Source: Leucogyrophana mollusca
Taxonomy: Eukaryota > Basidiomycota > Agaricomycetes > Boletales
DNA: 64,000 nt
Assembly: GCA_021014945.1 (NCBI GenBank)
Contig: MU266349.1
Span: 124,001 to 188,000, forward strand
Direction: 5' to 3'
In this document: piece by piece, positions 45,609 to 58,700 of the stretch
Position numbering within the stretch: position 1 is the stretch's first letter
Layout of the letters: every line of letters begins with the position of its first letter
Program-made: the position numbers and the translations under genes
Notes under the pieces: generated by a model
What the model was told of the DNA's origin: nothing
The model's input: only the letters and a program-made list of their open reading frames with translations
Databases searched by the model: none

Positions 45609-47570
45609 TCAAAGCACGCACAACGTCTCATCCTCCAGCTCGGTATGGTCTTTGACGCGGAGGTATATCATGGGGAACGCGGCGATCAGGCCGCCAACAG
45701 CCAAACACCAGGACGAGAGGAACATGTTCATGTATCTAGAAGCAGGCAGTGAGGGAAATGGCTATACAGTGAGCAATATTTAGGACCAACGGTGCGCTAA
45801 GAGCATCCGCGCGCCAGATAACAGCAGAACCAGCAGACTGAAGGGACTTGTCTACGGCGGGAAGTCAGCACCTTGACATCCTAAACTTTGCAATAGCCTT
45901 ACAGAAACCAGCGAAAACAGCTAGCTTGGCAGGATCGTTGGACATCGCCCCCATGAGCCAGTAGACGGTTGTCTGCCACATCGAGTCCAACAGACCATAG
46001 AAGATCATGAGCCACACGTGAGCTGGATATGCGGGATCGGTGAAATCCATCTTCGTCGCGTCAGGGGGAATGGATGCACGGGTGTAGGTCCTGAGCAAAA
46101 GCAGGTCAGAAGCGCTATCAGGAAATATAGAGGACCAATCGTACTTTTGGTAGAAATAGGCCCAGATGTGAACAGCAAATGCAAAAATGAACACGATACT
46201 CCATCCAATGAACGCTCGTGCGCGACGGCGGTACCTCTTCGAATCCAGAATAAAGAATCCAATGGTGAACGAACCAAAGATCTGCGACACCCAGTAAACA
46301 AAGTTATTGAGGCCGCGGGCACGGATGTTGAATAGTGCTCCATTGTAGCCATTGAACTCTACAACATGGAGGTTAGCTACCGCCAGTGCGTGATTTTGCT
46401 TGACAGAAGGTACTTACGCCAGGTGTAGAAGTAATTGCTCGCGAAGAACATCGGAAAGAGCAAGACAATCCAGGGATCCCTCTTGACTGCAACAAATAGA
46501 CTCAAGAACTCGGTCTTCCAGGATGCGTGCTGCACAGGCTGGACCCTGGTTCCGTCCGTGCGGATCATTTTCTCGGGGGCGACCAGAAATATAGGAAGGA
46601 GTACCCCTATGAGTGTGAGGATAAGAAAGCCAATCTACGTCGCTGCTCAATTGTTGGTTGGTGCGTGCGTGCAAAGATACTCACATATGTTCCGTTGCCA
46701 ACTATCAGTGATTTAAGGCTTTAGCATGGACGCTCGTAACTCAAGTCCCAAAGATGTGGCTTACCGCCATTTGCCTGTCACGCACGTGAACGAGAGAAAA
46801 TGCGACTTAGATTCTTGCTTACTTCTGAATGGAAGTTGGCGCCGAAGGCTACTGCAGAGCCGACGACACCTCCCAAGTTGAAGATAGCCCAGAAGATACC
46901 GATATACAAGCCTTTTTGCGCCTCGGTCGGGTATGCCATCATAATAACACCTTGGGCAGTCCATAACAAGGCAGCACAGATGCCCAAAACAGCACCGGCA
47001 ACGACAACAAAGGCCCCTGCGTCAGGATTTATGTTGGTGGCACTAAGAGTAGGGCGTCAATGGCTAAGCCAATAATGAAAGGAAATATGCTCACAGGAAT
47101 GAGGCAATGTACAAGGAATATCCCCATGTGCCCAGTATGAGCGCGCGTCGGGGACCTAGAACGTTGATAGCAGAGCTACTGGGGGTTTAGTCGGATCACG
47201 TGGCGTGATGCGCAGCCTGGGCGCACCCGGAGAAGAATGCGAAGAATGCAAAAGTTGCATAGAGCGCTGCATTAGAATTCGAGTTGCTGGTAGGATCAAC
47301 TTTCCCGCCACCACCGAGGCCAGTGAGAGCGTTGAACATTCCTGGGCACCTGTGAAGCGGGTTTGAGTCTCTGGCGCGAATGCAATGCAGGAACAATGCT
47401 CACATGAAACAAATGAAACCCAAGAGAGCTACTTGCGTGGTCGGGTGGGTATAGACTCCTCTCCATCCTGAAGGGCGCTCAAACACTTCGTCCGCATGAG
47501 ATGACGCAGAATCTTGGGAGCCACCGCTACCAGCACCATAGGTCTTTTCTTCGGCGAGGACAATGGACAT
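45609..47570 (-). CDS. UNC93-like (DUF895) MFS transporter, copy D (divergent)
   Basis: Fourth and most divergent copy. Start at 47570 (MSIVLAEEKTYGAGSGGSQD), then FERPSGWRGVYTHPTTQVAL. Core helices are kept: CPGMFNALTGLGGGGKVDPT, SNAALYATFAFFAFFSG, GVIMMAYPTEAQKGLYIGIF and NLGGVVGSAVAFGANFHSEV. It differs at many sites where A-C agree, for example FILDSKRYRRRARAFIGWSI and AHVWLMIFYGLLDSMWQTTV. The final exon found in A-C was not recognised; the frame runs from YLRVKDHTELEDET to a stop at 45609 after a few residues, although a weak GTGCGT donor there could lead to another exon. Its promoter also differs, with TATAAA near 47637. It is probably the oldest branch of the array. Confidence 0.83.
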
Positions 47571-49239
47571 GGCACAGGTAGAACCACAAAAGAAAGAGGC
47601 CGCCGGTCAAGGCGGAAACGAGGTACTTATCACGACTTTATAACGTACATACCTCGCGAGGCGCAAATTGAACGACCTCGGACTGTTCCTGGCGGCCAAC
47701 AACGGATGCATTAGTACGAAATCGACCAGCCCCACAAACGCGGACTGTAAGCGGCTCTTGACATGCTTGACAATCTGATATCTGTCTTTCTTTCAATCCA
47801 CCACGACTTTATGCAATCGGTGGAGGTGGTCGACTCAAAAACGATAACGTACAGATTACAACCATCGAACAGTCTTCCGATGGTCGTGTGTTGCTTCATT
47901 GCGGCAGGTCGCTCCATTCAAGCATATATATGGAAGGTGGGATCTGGTCGTCAGGTCTCCGGTACCACCCCCACCCGTCTGCTTATACTGGCACCAAGTA
48001 ACGACACCAAGATGATCATGTGGATGTTCATGCCGATTCCCCAAATGTCGCTCGCTGCCATTCGAGTCTGAAGTCTGAACGGGCCATCATGCAACAAGGG
48101 CTGATACACAGATGACGAGTGCGGGCAGGCGGCACTTGGAGGAACTCTGATACAGTATCGGGAAGGCGCACATGAAGGATGGTAAGCAGTAATTGATTCC
48201 CGCGCAACTGGAGACTCACTTACTCACACTGCCATATCGATCTTAGTCGTCTAGTGTTATATGTGCGCTCTGGCCTCACCTTCCGTGTTCGAACGATACT
48301 CGGTATTTCCGATTATGTAGACGCCGTCCATTGAAAGATGTTGCGCTTGATATGGGAATCCCAGGTCCGGAGCCTGGCCTGGGACATCTTGGGAATATCT
48401 TATAAGAAGCTGGTCTTTCTCATGGTCCCGACTCTCAAGGTATCGCGGAGACGCGGAGACTCGGTAAGCAACTTCCTCGCCGAAACTATGACCCTCTGCC
48501 ACGCTATTCTCACTCTAACTTACAGATTGTCCCGGATACAGTCGTGCGTCCCATCAGTGTAAGCCACGACCTGGCAGTCGGTATCGCTATCTTGCACGGC
48601 GGCCTACGGCATTTTTTATGTTTACCGACTCGGAACTCAGGGTGAATGTGGAATGCAACGCCCATCCTCCAGGAAGCTATCGAAAAGGCATCGAGCGCGA
48701 ACTGTCCCACTTCAGGCTCTGGATTGCGCCAATTTGGTCGTTCCCCGGATGCAAGCCACTGCTCGAGACCCCAGTTAACCCTTTCCCCCGATTTCTTATG
48801 CAGAATGGACTTCAGATTATTATTCATACATATACTAACGGCCGTGCACGTCGACGTTATCATGATGGGGCTTCTCCATCTCACGCGACCGCAGCGCTGA
48901 TGCGGCAGATGGGACTATGAAATCTTTTCTCGCTCCCTCCTGGCTACACGGGCTCCACTTCTCGTGTCCGCCATACTGCGAATCTCCGAGCTATTGCGGG
49001 ATACGAGATAGGTATAATGAGTCTTAGTCAGGCACATAGAACCATTGATGCTAACCTTGCCTTTTCGCAACGAACTTAAAGGGTGTTCTCGACCGGGACT
49101 GTTCATGGTGATTACTCAATTCAGTGTCACGGTTTCAATTCAATGTCATGGTTTCAATTCGGTGTCACGGTTTCTACGTGCCCAAGGCGCAAATAGATCA
49201 TCAAGACGTTATTTCTTCTGTTTCCACCACAAAGCTGGC
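47571..49239. other. 1.7-kb spacer
   Basis: Holds the promoter of UNC93-like copy D on the left (TATAAAG on the minus strand near 47637-47643) and the 3' flank of the esterase gene on the right. Open frames around 48257-48562 and 48510-48884 show no family features. A short tandem repeat lies at 49117-49173. Confidence 0.45.
49117..49173. repeat. Three 19-base tandem repeats
   Basis: Three adjacent copies of caattcagtgtcacggttt with one to three differences (49117-49135, 49136-49154, 49155-49173). They lie just beyond the stop of the esterase gene, probably in its 3' untranslated region. Confidence 0.85.
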
Positions 49240-50359
49240 TTAACTCAACCAAGTAGCCCATTTACTAGGCTTTCCCTTCATCACAGCGGTCATCTCACGG
49301 GCAATAATCCTATCAGTCTGCTCGGAGGGGTGGAGCTCATCGTACCTATGAGCGGATCAATGATCAACGCAAGCATCATCACAAAGGAAACTGACCATAG
49401 GAAACTATCTCGGTCAGTACCTTCTGCAGTCGTGCAGACCGGATCACTGTCCTTGTCGTTCATATTGTAAACACAGGATTTGACACATCCTGTCACGTTC
49501 AGGGGCGCAGTACCATTAAGGTAGTTGTGGGGATTGTTGTAGATATCGGTGATCAACCCGTACGAGTCGAAGGATGCTGAGGAGTTAGTCGCCAGTAAGT
49601 CCTGTTCTCCCCTTCGTAGGCATTGTGCAGCTTACCGATATGCGCGGCAGGCAGGGTTGGCGCAAGGGCTTGAAGCATTAACTCGGTGATCGCGTTTCCT
49701 GACCTTGAGAGCTCCCTCATGAAGACGCTCCATTCTGTGGAATTACGCTCGGCATCCCAATACCTGTTGGGGTACGAGTTCGCGGAGTACAACACGGTTA
49801 AGTCGAGGGGGAGGATCTGAAAGACTGTCAGCACCATCACGGCATCGACATGCCAGGGACTGACGTTCTGCATGATGAAGTTCCTCGCTCCACTGGCGTA
49901 CAACACCTTCACGATATCCACCGCACACTGCCTGACGGGGACGATCGACACATCGGGTGCGTCACTGCCGGTAATGAGGGCATTTACTCCGAGATCATTG
50001 GTGCCGATCCAGATTGTGTAAATGGTTTCCTTGGGATTCAGGTGCAAGGTGCCGTTCTTCACCTCATCAAAATATGTAGGCAGCTGAGACCCAACAATAG
50101 GAGGAAATGGTCGATACGTCAGGTTATTTGAGCAGGTCCCACCAGATTTGGCAAACGGGTAGAGGTTAAATGGCCCGTAACCAGCTGCGTAGGTGGGCCA
50201 TGCATAACCCCCGTCAGCAGCGGGATATCCAACGTCTGTGTAGGAATCTCCAAAGGTGACGAAGTTTTTGATCTGACCTGGCGCGACACCTTTGCCTAAT
50301 GATGGTGCGACGAAAGTCAGCAAGGCTGCCACGAATTGTAGAGTGAGGAGAGGTGCCAT
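49240..50359 (-). CDS. Secreted GDSL esterase, carbohydrate esterase family 16
   Basis: An SGNH-fold acetylesterase of the CE16 type, which removes acetyl groups from hemicellulose-derived oligosaccharides. The start at 50359 gives a signal peptide (MAPLLTLQFVAALLTFVAPS); an ATG further upstream would put a hydrophilic peptide before it. Block I is NFVTFGDSYTDVG with the nucleophile Ser. Block III is IWIGTNDLG. Block V, with the catalytic Asp and His, is YDELHPSEQTDRIIAREM in a late exon. Introns fall near 49822, 49637, 49573 and 49345 (approximate). The segments YNNPHNYLNGTAPLNVTGCV and a Cys-rich stretch before the last exon fit CE16. The stop is at 49240 after KWATWLS. About 330 residues. 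Together with the AA9 and GH20 genes it supports a polymer-degrading lifestyle. Confidence 0.88.
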
Positions 50360-52888
50360 GTCGCTAGAGTACACTGGACAGCCTGTCATGTTCACGAGTA
50401 CGTCTTATATGTATGTGCTGTCTCTCAAAAAGACACCCCAATATCGTTTGACGTCGTTGCCGCGCGTCCCTGCGACGTCTGGCATTTCGCAATCACCTGC
50501 AATCACCCACGCAATGATGTGCCCCCATGACCTGCCACCGTCGATCATGGGGCCACAGCTGGATATCCTCCTCGAGGTTCTGCAACCCACGGGCCTGCAG
50601 CTTAGCGAGCCGCAGTACTGAGACAATATTGACCACAATGCACGCAAAAGCTGGAGGTCCGGACGAGGTTATCCCCTTCTTATGCAATCGTGTGTACAAC
50701 GCGACATATCTTAGCTTGCACGTTGGAAAGGCCGTGATATGGGCATTGCATTTTCAACTCGAATTGAATCCGGGGGCCATAGAGCCAAGGTTCTCACAAT
50801 GCGATAAAACACTGTCGTACTGTAAGTACCCCAGGACTCGGGGGGGCCTCTTCTTGCCCTTCCGAGACCGAGAGGGCTTGGACCATCGATGAAGTCCCTG
50901 ATCAGAGTCGGATGTCAACAATCGTGGCGCCAACAGTCATATCAATGATACCTACCAGTTACATCCTCCTGAACGTGGGCCATATGGTTGCAATAATCTA
51001 CGTGGCACCTCCTGGTGCGTCCCAACAAAAGAGATAGTCAGCTGGTATAATACCGTCATATCACCAAAGCAACATTTGACTCAAATTTTTCCCGCACAAA
51101 GCCGCAGGTCCGTCAGACGACCAGGTAAGACGTCATCAGTATTATGCACCCTCCGAAATCTCAAACACCGAAGACGACGCACCACCCAGAATGGCACCTC
51201 TGACACAACACCTCAACACCTCTCATCACAAGCTGACTTCAGCGAAGAGATGTCGGTGAACTGCACCGCGTTTGGTCACAAGTGAACGTTCTCAAACGTA
51301 GGAGCCTGCCCACTGCCTCAAGGATGGGACCAAACGTGTCCCTATAGTTGTAAATCGGGTTCCTAGGCCCGAAATGCTCGATACCTTGGCGAAGGGCTGG
51401 CGCGAGAGGTACTAACGGGGGGACACGATACACCATAAGCTCTTTTTACTCCAGTAAATTATCGGAGATGAGAGATCGAGTCCATGCTGTAATTAAGGGG
51501 CGGAGGCGTGTAGCGCGTAGTGTGGTTTGTAAGGACGCTCCTAGCGGCTCCGTCGGGGTTCAGATGCACAGAGATTCTGCAGATGGGGCGGGGGGTCATG
51601 ATGGGATTCCTGGAGACGGTGTGCGCAGTAGGACAATACCATAGAGTCGCAGTGGCAGGCCCGAGATTGCCGAGCCAACCAGATGGGCACCCCGAGACGG
51701 CGATGCTATGACCTCAGCTCAATCTTGGAGAATAAGGCTGTGGCCACACTCGAAAGTGCTGAAATGTGACTGAGTAGTATGCTATAATTCGTGAGGCCGA
51801 TATGCACCATCGTCCCACTGCACAACGGGAATGTTCCCGTTAAACTCGTATGTACCATACGTGCTGCATCGCATACGGAAGTATTGTCCTTGATATTGCG
51901 GAAAAGGAGAGATTTAGGCAGACCAGGTGTTGCAAAAAAAGAGCACACCAACAGAGCTTGCAGCTTATGTAAGATAGGTAATGATGCTATTTCGGCATTT
52001 GCCGAGTACATATCACTTGTAACTTGTTGGTCACCTTCTTGGTGTCTGTGACTCTGTCTGTCCGACTTATGCATTATACGAGCATCTGCTCGGTGACCAT
52101 TAACAGATATCTTTACCACTTCCAGCGCCTCTGGCTGCCCCGCGTTTCAAGTTCTGCACACGAAGATATCCGATCATTGCCAGATTCATGTCTGTGCCAA
52201 TCGTGTATTCATAGAACTTGGAAACGTGACAGTAAGATAAGCTGGTCAGCTTACACCTTCATCCTGGACTGATTGACCCAATCCTTTCTACCGTGTTTTT
52301 TTTACTCAGTCATGGCTTCCGGGCTTGGTATTGGAGAGGAAAAATACCTGTACGAGCTAAGTCACAGCGCGGTGCAGTGAAGTTGTGCGGTACTAAGTAG
52401 CTGGTAGGTTTTACCGTTCATCCTCTGCGCTAAATCTGGGCTGATGTCTACGAAGATGATCCCATCTCCAGTGTGAGTGCGATTGTATTGTTACTGGTAA
52501 GTGTGCCTGTCTCATCCGATGTTTTGTGACCATCAGTAGATCGTGCAGGGAACCTAGGCTATAAATGTGACGTCGGGCGATGGTTTCCTAGTGGAATTTC
52601 TTTAGGAACAGGAGGACTTTTCGGTCGTAACGATGAAAGTGGGCCTTCCTAATGGTCGATCCCATTAGTGACTCCACAGGGGCTGCGATTCTGCCAATAC
52701 GGTGCATAGGTGAGGTCCGTCGTGCATGTCTAATCTATATATATCTACGATCAACTGGGGCGCTGTGGTCTCACGTAGGATACATCGACATCTCATCACG
52801 AGCGATGTATCAGGCGCGGTCCCTAGTTCTGATGTTCGGTCTTTAGAGTCAATGCATATATACTCCTGCAAACTTGTATTGCTGGAAC
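50360..52888. other. 2.5-kb gene-free spacer
   Basis: No supported gene. Open frames (for example 51706-52119, minus) lack recognisable patterns and splice partners. A TATATA element at about 52856-52861 lies about 30 bases before the next start codon. Confidence 0.45.
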
Positions 52889-54298
52889 ATGGTTGCTGAC
52901 TCTCCCGACGTTCTAATTGGCCCAGTGGAGGTCGGAACCACCGCTACATCCTTCCTGTTCGGCTGTCTAGCCATTCAAACGTATGTCTACTATAGCAGGT
53001 TCTCCGCGGATTCGCTCATTATTAAGATACTCGTGAGTAGCAATCAGTCTTTCTGATTTCGGTTCAGTGATCTTTGCGGCAGGTTGCAAGTGTGGTGTGA
53101 GTCGACGAACCCAATGCAAATGCAGGAGGTTTTTTTATCAACTTCGCTTTAGCACCGTCGAGTTCGCGCACTTGATATGCGTGGGGGTGGCTCTATGGCA
53201 GATGACTATCGGGTCGTATGGAAACCCAGCCCCACTTTCTGTCTTCCCCTATGCCGCAGACACGGTGATTGCGTTAACTATCGTCGTCTCCTTTTGTGTG
53301 CAGGTTCGTCGCATATATCTGTTCACCAACATCGCCGTTCTTATCCTCCCAACTCGCTGGTAGTCATTCTTCGCCCTACGTCTCTTGAGGCTCTCAGGCA
53401 GTAGAGTTCTTCCATCCATGTGTCTAGCTATGAGTACACTCTTCGCCGTTTCCGGATTTGTGGTCACTGCCAAGGCCTTTGCAATGACGAGCGTCGTGGA
53501 GTTCGTTCGAACTCAGTTTTTTACTATAACGCTGAGCCTGACGGCGGGGGCTATGTGCGACCTGATGATCACTGCGGGTCTAATTTATAACCTCATAAGG
53601 ATGCGGGCAAGTTCCTTCTCCCAGTATGCCACTCACTGGTGCCTTCCACACAACTCTGAGTCGCGCATATTTTAGGACTTCAAGACTCATAGACATCCTT
53701 ATTTTATGGACCATTGGTGACTATCATTTACATCCACTCAATACGGTTATCGGAAGCTGACCACTTGCCTAAAGAAACTGGTCTGGCGCCGTGGTATGGG
53801 TCCATCTGGACATGCTTCTTAAAGATTACACCCTGATCTTCGCTCAACCCAGTATATGTGCGTTTATGATAGTTGCTTGTGTAAGTGGACCGACTTTACC
53901 ATTGGTCATCTATCATGTACTCCTGACATTATCTGGTTTTCAGTTTGCTCTTATGAGGGAAAACTGTAAGTATACATCTCGGGCCCAAGATTTATCTCAC
54001 CACGGATCGAATACAGATGTCTGGACCGGGATATATGAGATTTTAGCCGGCAGTAAGCAATACTTTTTATCTCGTTATCCACTGACATTGAACACTCTGT
54101 TCAGTCTATGCAAACTCCCTACTAGCTGTGTATATGCTCTCTATAAGCCTATATTCCAACCTCCCACTGACTCATTTTAGCATGAACAGTCGTTCGTTCA
54201 TCCGAGGGCGAGATATGGATGGACTTGTCGAGTTGCGCCCGAGAGGTCATCAAGAACACCAATCGAGTAACCGCCCCAGTGTTAGTGGTGTCCTTTAG
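52889..54298 (+). CDS. DUF6534 seven-helix membrane protein
   Basis: A member of a very large Agaricomycete-specific family of integral membrane proteins with unknown function. Start at 52889 (MVADSPDVLIGPVEVGTTAT), then helix 1 (SFLFGCLAIQTYVYYSRFSA) with the family's QTYxYY. Later exons encode VEFAHLICVGVALWQMTIGS, ALTIVVSFCVQ, VRRIY/FALRLLRLSGSR-type cytosolic loop, LAMSTLFAVSGFVVTAKAFA, FFTITLSLTAGAMCDLMITA and LIYNLIRMRAS. They continue with RTSRLIDILILWTIG, TLIFAQPSICAFMIVAC, two very short exons, and YANSLLAVMNSRSFIRGRDM, which is the diagnostic NSLLAxLNSR end. The hydrophilic tail ends at 54298. Many exons are only 25-60 bases long, so the splicing given is a best reading. Confidence 0.75.
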
Positions 54299-54684
54299 TT
54301 TGATGTAAATACTGATTTTCGTTTACAATTTCAAGCAACCAGCGATCGTTATCAACATAACTAGGTCAACCGAATCAAGAATCTGCCGTGGAGGCGGCAA
54401 AGAGACAACACAGGTGCGTGGGGCGACCCAGGTGAAGTCTCCTATGGTATTTATTGACTTAATTGAGGGAACGCCGGGGCCCGGTGACTCGGATTCCCCC
54501 GTATGAGGATGGGCTTGGACTCATCGAAGGAGCCATGAAGTCAGTGTGTTCTCGCTGGCATATGTAGAGTGGGGCATACTTTGACGCTTCGTCTTCCGCT
54601 TTATTTTTCATTTGTAATACCTACCTGTTGTAGACCCCTTCATGGAAAACAAGCAGGGCGCCAGCTCTCGCTGTCAACTGGAGG
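54299..54684. other. Spacer
   Basis: About 385 bases without a supported gene. Confidence 0.4.
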
Positions 54685-55333
54685 TCACTTCGAATGTACA
54701 CAAAGAAAATTAAAGACCCCGATGAGGCAGCTGGAGGTGACCAGTAGTGACGCAACACAGCCTTCGGTTTCATACCTGGTGTCGTCGGCCACCTCACGGT
54801 GGAGAGCGTGCGCTTCGTGACATGCGCTTCCGGCGGGCCCGCTGGGACCGAAGCTGCGACTCTCACGTGCTTTGCGCAGTGCGCGACGTTCGTCGAGAAA
54901 GTTAGCAAATGCAAAGCGGAGTATCGCGAGGCATTCATCGCATAGGGGTCGAAACAAATTTCCACCCCGACCGCCAAATACCCACGCCGACCGCTCGCCT
55001 GGGCGAGATGCGAGGGATTAGGGCGATCCCGAAGATGGCACCACCCGCGGGTGTACGGTGCTCGGAAACGAGTGTTGTCTCCCTTGCGGCCGAGTCTTTC
55101 CACTCTGTTACGGTCAGCATAGCGAAGGAGAATTTCTGGATCCATGGTCCGCGGTCCTGCAGGGTCCGTGCGAGGAGCATGCGCGGTTCCGGATATTCTG
55201 GATAGGCCATCCGCGGGGTGAGTTGATTCACGCTGACGGTGCGATGCTTCTGTGCTCGTGGGCTTGGTTTTTTTTTCACACTCAGGCTTGTCCCCGGTGA
55301 CAGTGATCCCCTCGTAGCAATGGCCGGGCTCAT
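54685..55333 (-). pseudogene. Unidentified open region with coding-like bias and a frame change
   Basis: Two abutting minus-strand frames have GC-rich third codon positions, unlike the surrounding DNA. The first (55333-54935) runs through MAYPEYPEPRMLLARTLQDR, TEWKDSAARETTLVSEHRTP and GGAIFGIALIPRISPRRAVG to KFVSTPMR. The second (about 54957-54685) continues CLAILRFAFANFLDERRALR to a stop. They differ in phase by one base with no clear intron, so the gene is either frameshifted or spliced at a site I cannot see. A third frame of 272 codons overlaps both but reads as an out-of-frame shadow. The family is not recognised. Confidence 0.35.
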
Positions 55334-55738
55334 AGCTACTGGACTCGCAAAGCAGGAACGCTAAGGAGGGGTCGCGAATACATATTGATGGACTGGGGCA
55401 TAGACCAAAATACTTACCTTCTCCGAGCCCCAATGGCACGAGCGCCTAGATATTCTTCCAAGAAATCTAGCTGAGACTGACGTTAACGTTCAGCTGGCCC
55501 AATCGAATGTACTGTGACCGTGGATAACGGAATAACGCAATAGTAACATGCAATAGACAGACATACTACCACGAAGCCAAACAAGAACCCCAGGTATGGC
55601 GGAAGAGAGCAATCAGCCAGGTCCTCGTAGATCATCTACGATACGCCTTTGTTTATAGAGCCACAGTAATTTTCGGATGAATCTGATAGCATCATACTGG
55701 TTAGCCCGAAGATATTCGTCAAGTACACTTCTTATTAC
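55334..55738. other. Spacer
   Basis: About 400 bases without a supported gene, next to the 3' end of the DUF2235 gene. Confidence 0.4.
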
Positions 55739-58700
55739 TCACTGAATAAGCTCGGCGGAAAGAACGACTGGGGCAAGAACGATCCCCGCTGCAACTGTGA
55801 AAGCCGAGATCCCAAGGACAAAGGGCAGGACGGTCACAACCGTAAAAACGCTGCTGCAGACTACGATAGCCAGCCGATCCCAGTGCTGGATGTGAGGCAG
55901 AACCGAGTCTCCAACAGACGTGACGTGGTCCTTTGAGAAACCTTCGTCCACAGAAAGGACCATCTTATCTATCATGCGCACGACGTCCCCTGTTGTCATA
56001 TTTAGCATATGCCCGCAACAGAGAGAAAATGTGAACCTTTAGTCGGGGTCTTGACCCGCCAAGGAGATGTTTCCACGTCATCAACAAGGCTTCCGGATAG
56101 CCACAGAAGTTTCAAACTTCCGTATTGCACTGTCTCGCGAATTGCCTCTCGTAATGTCTCTAATTGGTGGATTCAGTTTAGCTAAGTTGGGTAACATTTC
56201 TGATTCTTACGATTGGCAGACAGAACACGCAAAGCACAAGCGGGACCTAACATCCAGGAAGGCGGTGACGGGTCTGTTGTTGGCGTGTTGTCGATCGTGT
56301 GCGACAGATGCGGGGTTGGTCTGGATGTCGGCGATGCGTCTGCTTGGGAGGGGCTCCCCGATGATGATGTGCCCGATGACGATTGAAGTATTGGAACATA
56401 ACCCCTTGGCAGGAGTAATTCAACAATTTCGTGTATGCGCGTCTTGAGTGCCTCCACGCCGTGTTCTACATGAAGGATTGAGTTCTTCAGACATGACGCG
56501 GACTGCCGCACTTACCTGTCTGTGCAAGTGAGGAGAGGACGGTTACACCGGCTTTCTGAGTCTTCCACTGTCTGCTCTTCAAGTGTTGCAAGCCTTTCTC
56601 CACTAACTCTCGGGCCCAAGGACCGTCGTGCTCTGGAAATATTTTAGTAACGCACCAATCCATTTATCCCCGTGCGCACCAAAGGACCGGAAGATATCCA
56701 GACAGATAAGGCTTGTCCGAATTTCGCTAGACCTACCAGCCTCCAGCTTTCGCGCGAAAACTTCCGTAATGTTGAATTCCTTAATTCTCAGTCTCAGATC
56801 GTCTATTGCCTTGTTATTAGCAAATGAATAGGGTGGCGGGTGGTTAAGATGTTACCGTCCTTCAAAAGATCGCTGAAGATCTGGAAACCCTCATTTTGAC
56901 CGATTGCTTCGTCAAAGTAGTCCAGTCTGAGCATATTGACGATATGGTGTGGGACACGAGAGTCCTCGGTTATCGGCTGACGCATCTCATCTGCTACAAC
57001 CTTCAAGAAGTGCGTTTTATAGAAGAGTGTAAAGCTAGCTTACCGTACTGCATGAAGACCGTGAGGGCATATGCTGCCAGTAGTGCACTTTTTTTATCCT
57101 GCAACTGCTTGATGAAGATAACTATAGCCTTCACTTCCAGGAGATAAGCTCGTATCTTGGCATCTAATGCACGATGAGCGCAAATATGGGACTATGGAAA
57201 CGTAGGTTCACCTCCAGAAAGTTTGAGTAGAGTCAAGGTTGAAGCCGCACGCTCACGTGCGCTACCTCTTTCAGCAGCGGACATGAGTTCGCAAATGAGC
57301 TTTTTCTGCTCTTCTTTAAGCGCACCAGCCCCTATCAGCGATGCGTCAAACCAAATGACACCGAAAACATGCTAGGGCTATCTTACCAAGGCCAAAGAGG
57401 TGGCGCAATATTTCATCCCCGGCAGGAATATTGCTGTTGCTAGAAGCCTCTTGATGGTTATCCACGTTTAGGCGATTTAGGGCGCTAGCAAGATTGGCTC
57501 GGATACTTGGATCGCGAAGACTCCGAGAAAGTTGTTCTGTGCCATAGATGAGAACACGGACAACGAGATTTCCAAATGGTTACTTACGTTGGTCGTCTGA
57601 CGGATTATAAAGTGCGAGTAGTGCTTCGACAGCCAGCTGGCCGACCAGGTCTTTGTGCTTCGTCGCTAACTTTCGAAGCTTGGATTTCACTTCGTTGCAA
57701 GCCGTGGGTTCTGCCAGGAATGACGAGTCACGACGAGCCTGGTAAATATTGCAATGAAATTACCTTTCTGAGCGACCATCACAACCACCCGCAGTGCAGC
57801 AGTAAGATGCCTCTTGTCTGAGAAATTTCGTGTCAGTCGAAAGAGTCCGGCACAGCCAATTATAGTCCCGTACCATCCACTTCTAGCATCGATAGTAATT
57901 TTCCTTGAGCCTCTGAACCAGAGTTTGATCTTAGCTGGTCGATCACGTCCTTTCGTAAATCATCTGCAAATAGGTCAATGTGTGCACTGAGTGAAAGACA
58001 GTGCAGGCGCACCACACTCCACAAGGCAGGCAAGGCCATCCATGGCCTGAGTGAAGTTCCGGCTTCGTTCGCGTAAGATCTTGACTAGGAAATCTACGAA
58101 ACTTTTGAGGACTTCCGGAGTCAATATTGACTGTCGAAGCGCTTTGTGCTCTGTTAGAGGTCTCAGAAGGGCAACGGCTCTCGAGCAATCTCTGTGCTCG
58201 CGAGCAGTCAGGATATCGTTGAAAGATTGCCTCGCTGCATCGACCACGTCTTTTTCAAAGCTTATCACCTCGTCCTCAGCTGTGGAGATACTGTAAATTC
58301 GTATACTCTGCGTTTTTCAAGCATGTTGTGTTGGACTCACAGGCTTCGAAGTAGGCAACGAGGGCAACGAGCCTCACGAGGCCATTTCCTTTGACTACGA
58401 GATCCTCGAATATTTTCTTCCATCCAGGCACCTGCCTGACAGAATCTTTGCCTTCCGCTGGGGACTAAAGTGTTATAATCGTCGGTCGCACTTGATGGCG
58501 ATCAAGAACTCACGAAATCTCAGCATGAATAGCAGCCTGTCAAGGTATATGGGTGCCACACCTTGCTGGCCACTCAGGTGGCCAACAAGCACTCTTGCTG
58601 CTGTATGGTCAAAAAGTCCCTTCTCCCAGCGGTCATCCGGGAGATCGGTGACAGTCGATTGAGTTTGCGGAGGGGTGACCTCGAAGCCATCTCCCCACGT

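Noticed and set aside
48257..48884. Possible gene between the UNC93-like array and the esterase gene
   Set aside because: Short frames with a few tempting segments but no recognised motif and no coherent exon chain.
54621..55439. 272-codon minus-strand frame
   Set aside because: It overlaps two other frames with better codon bias and reads as an irregular, out-of-frame peptide; not taken as the real protein.
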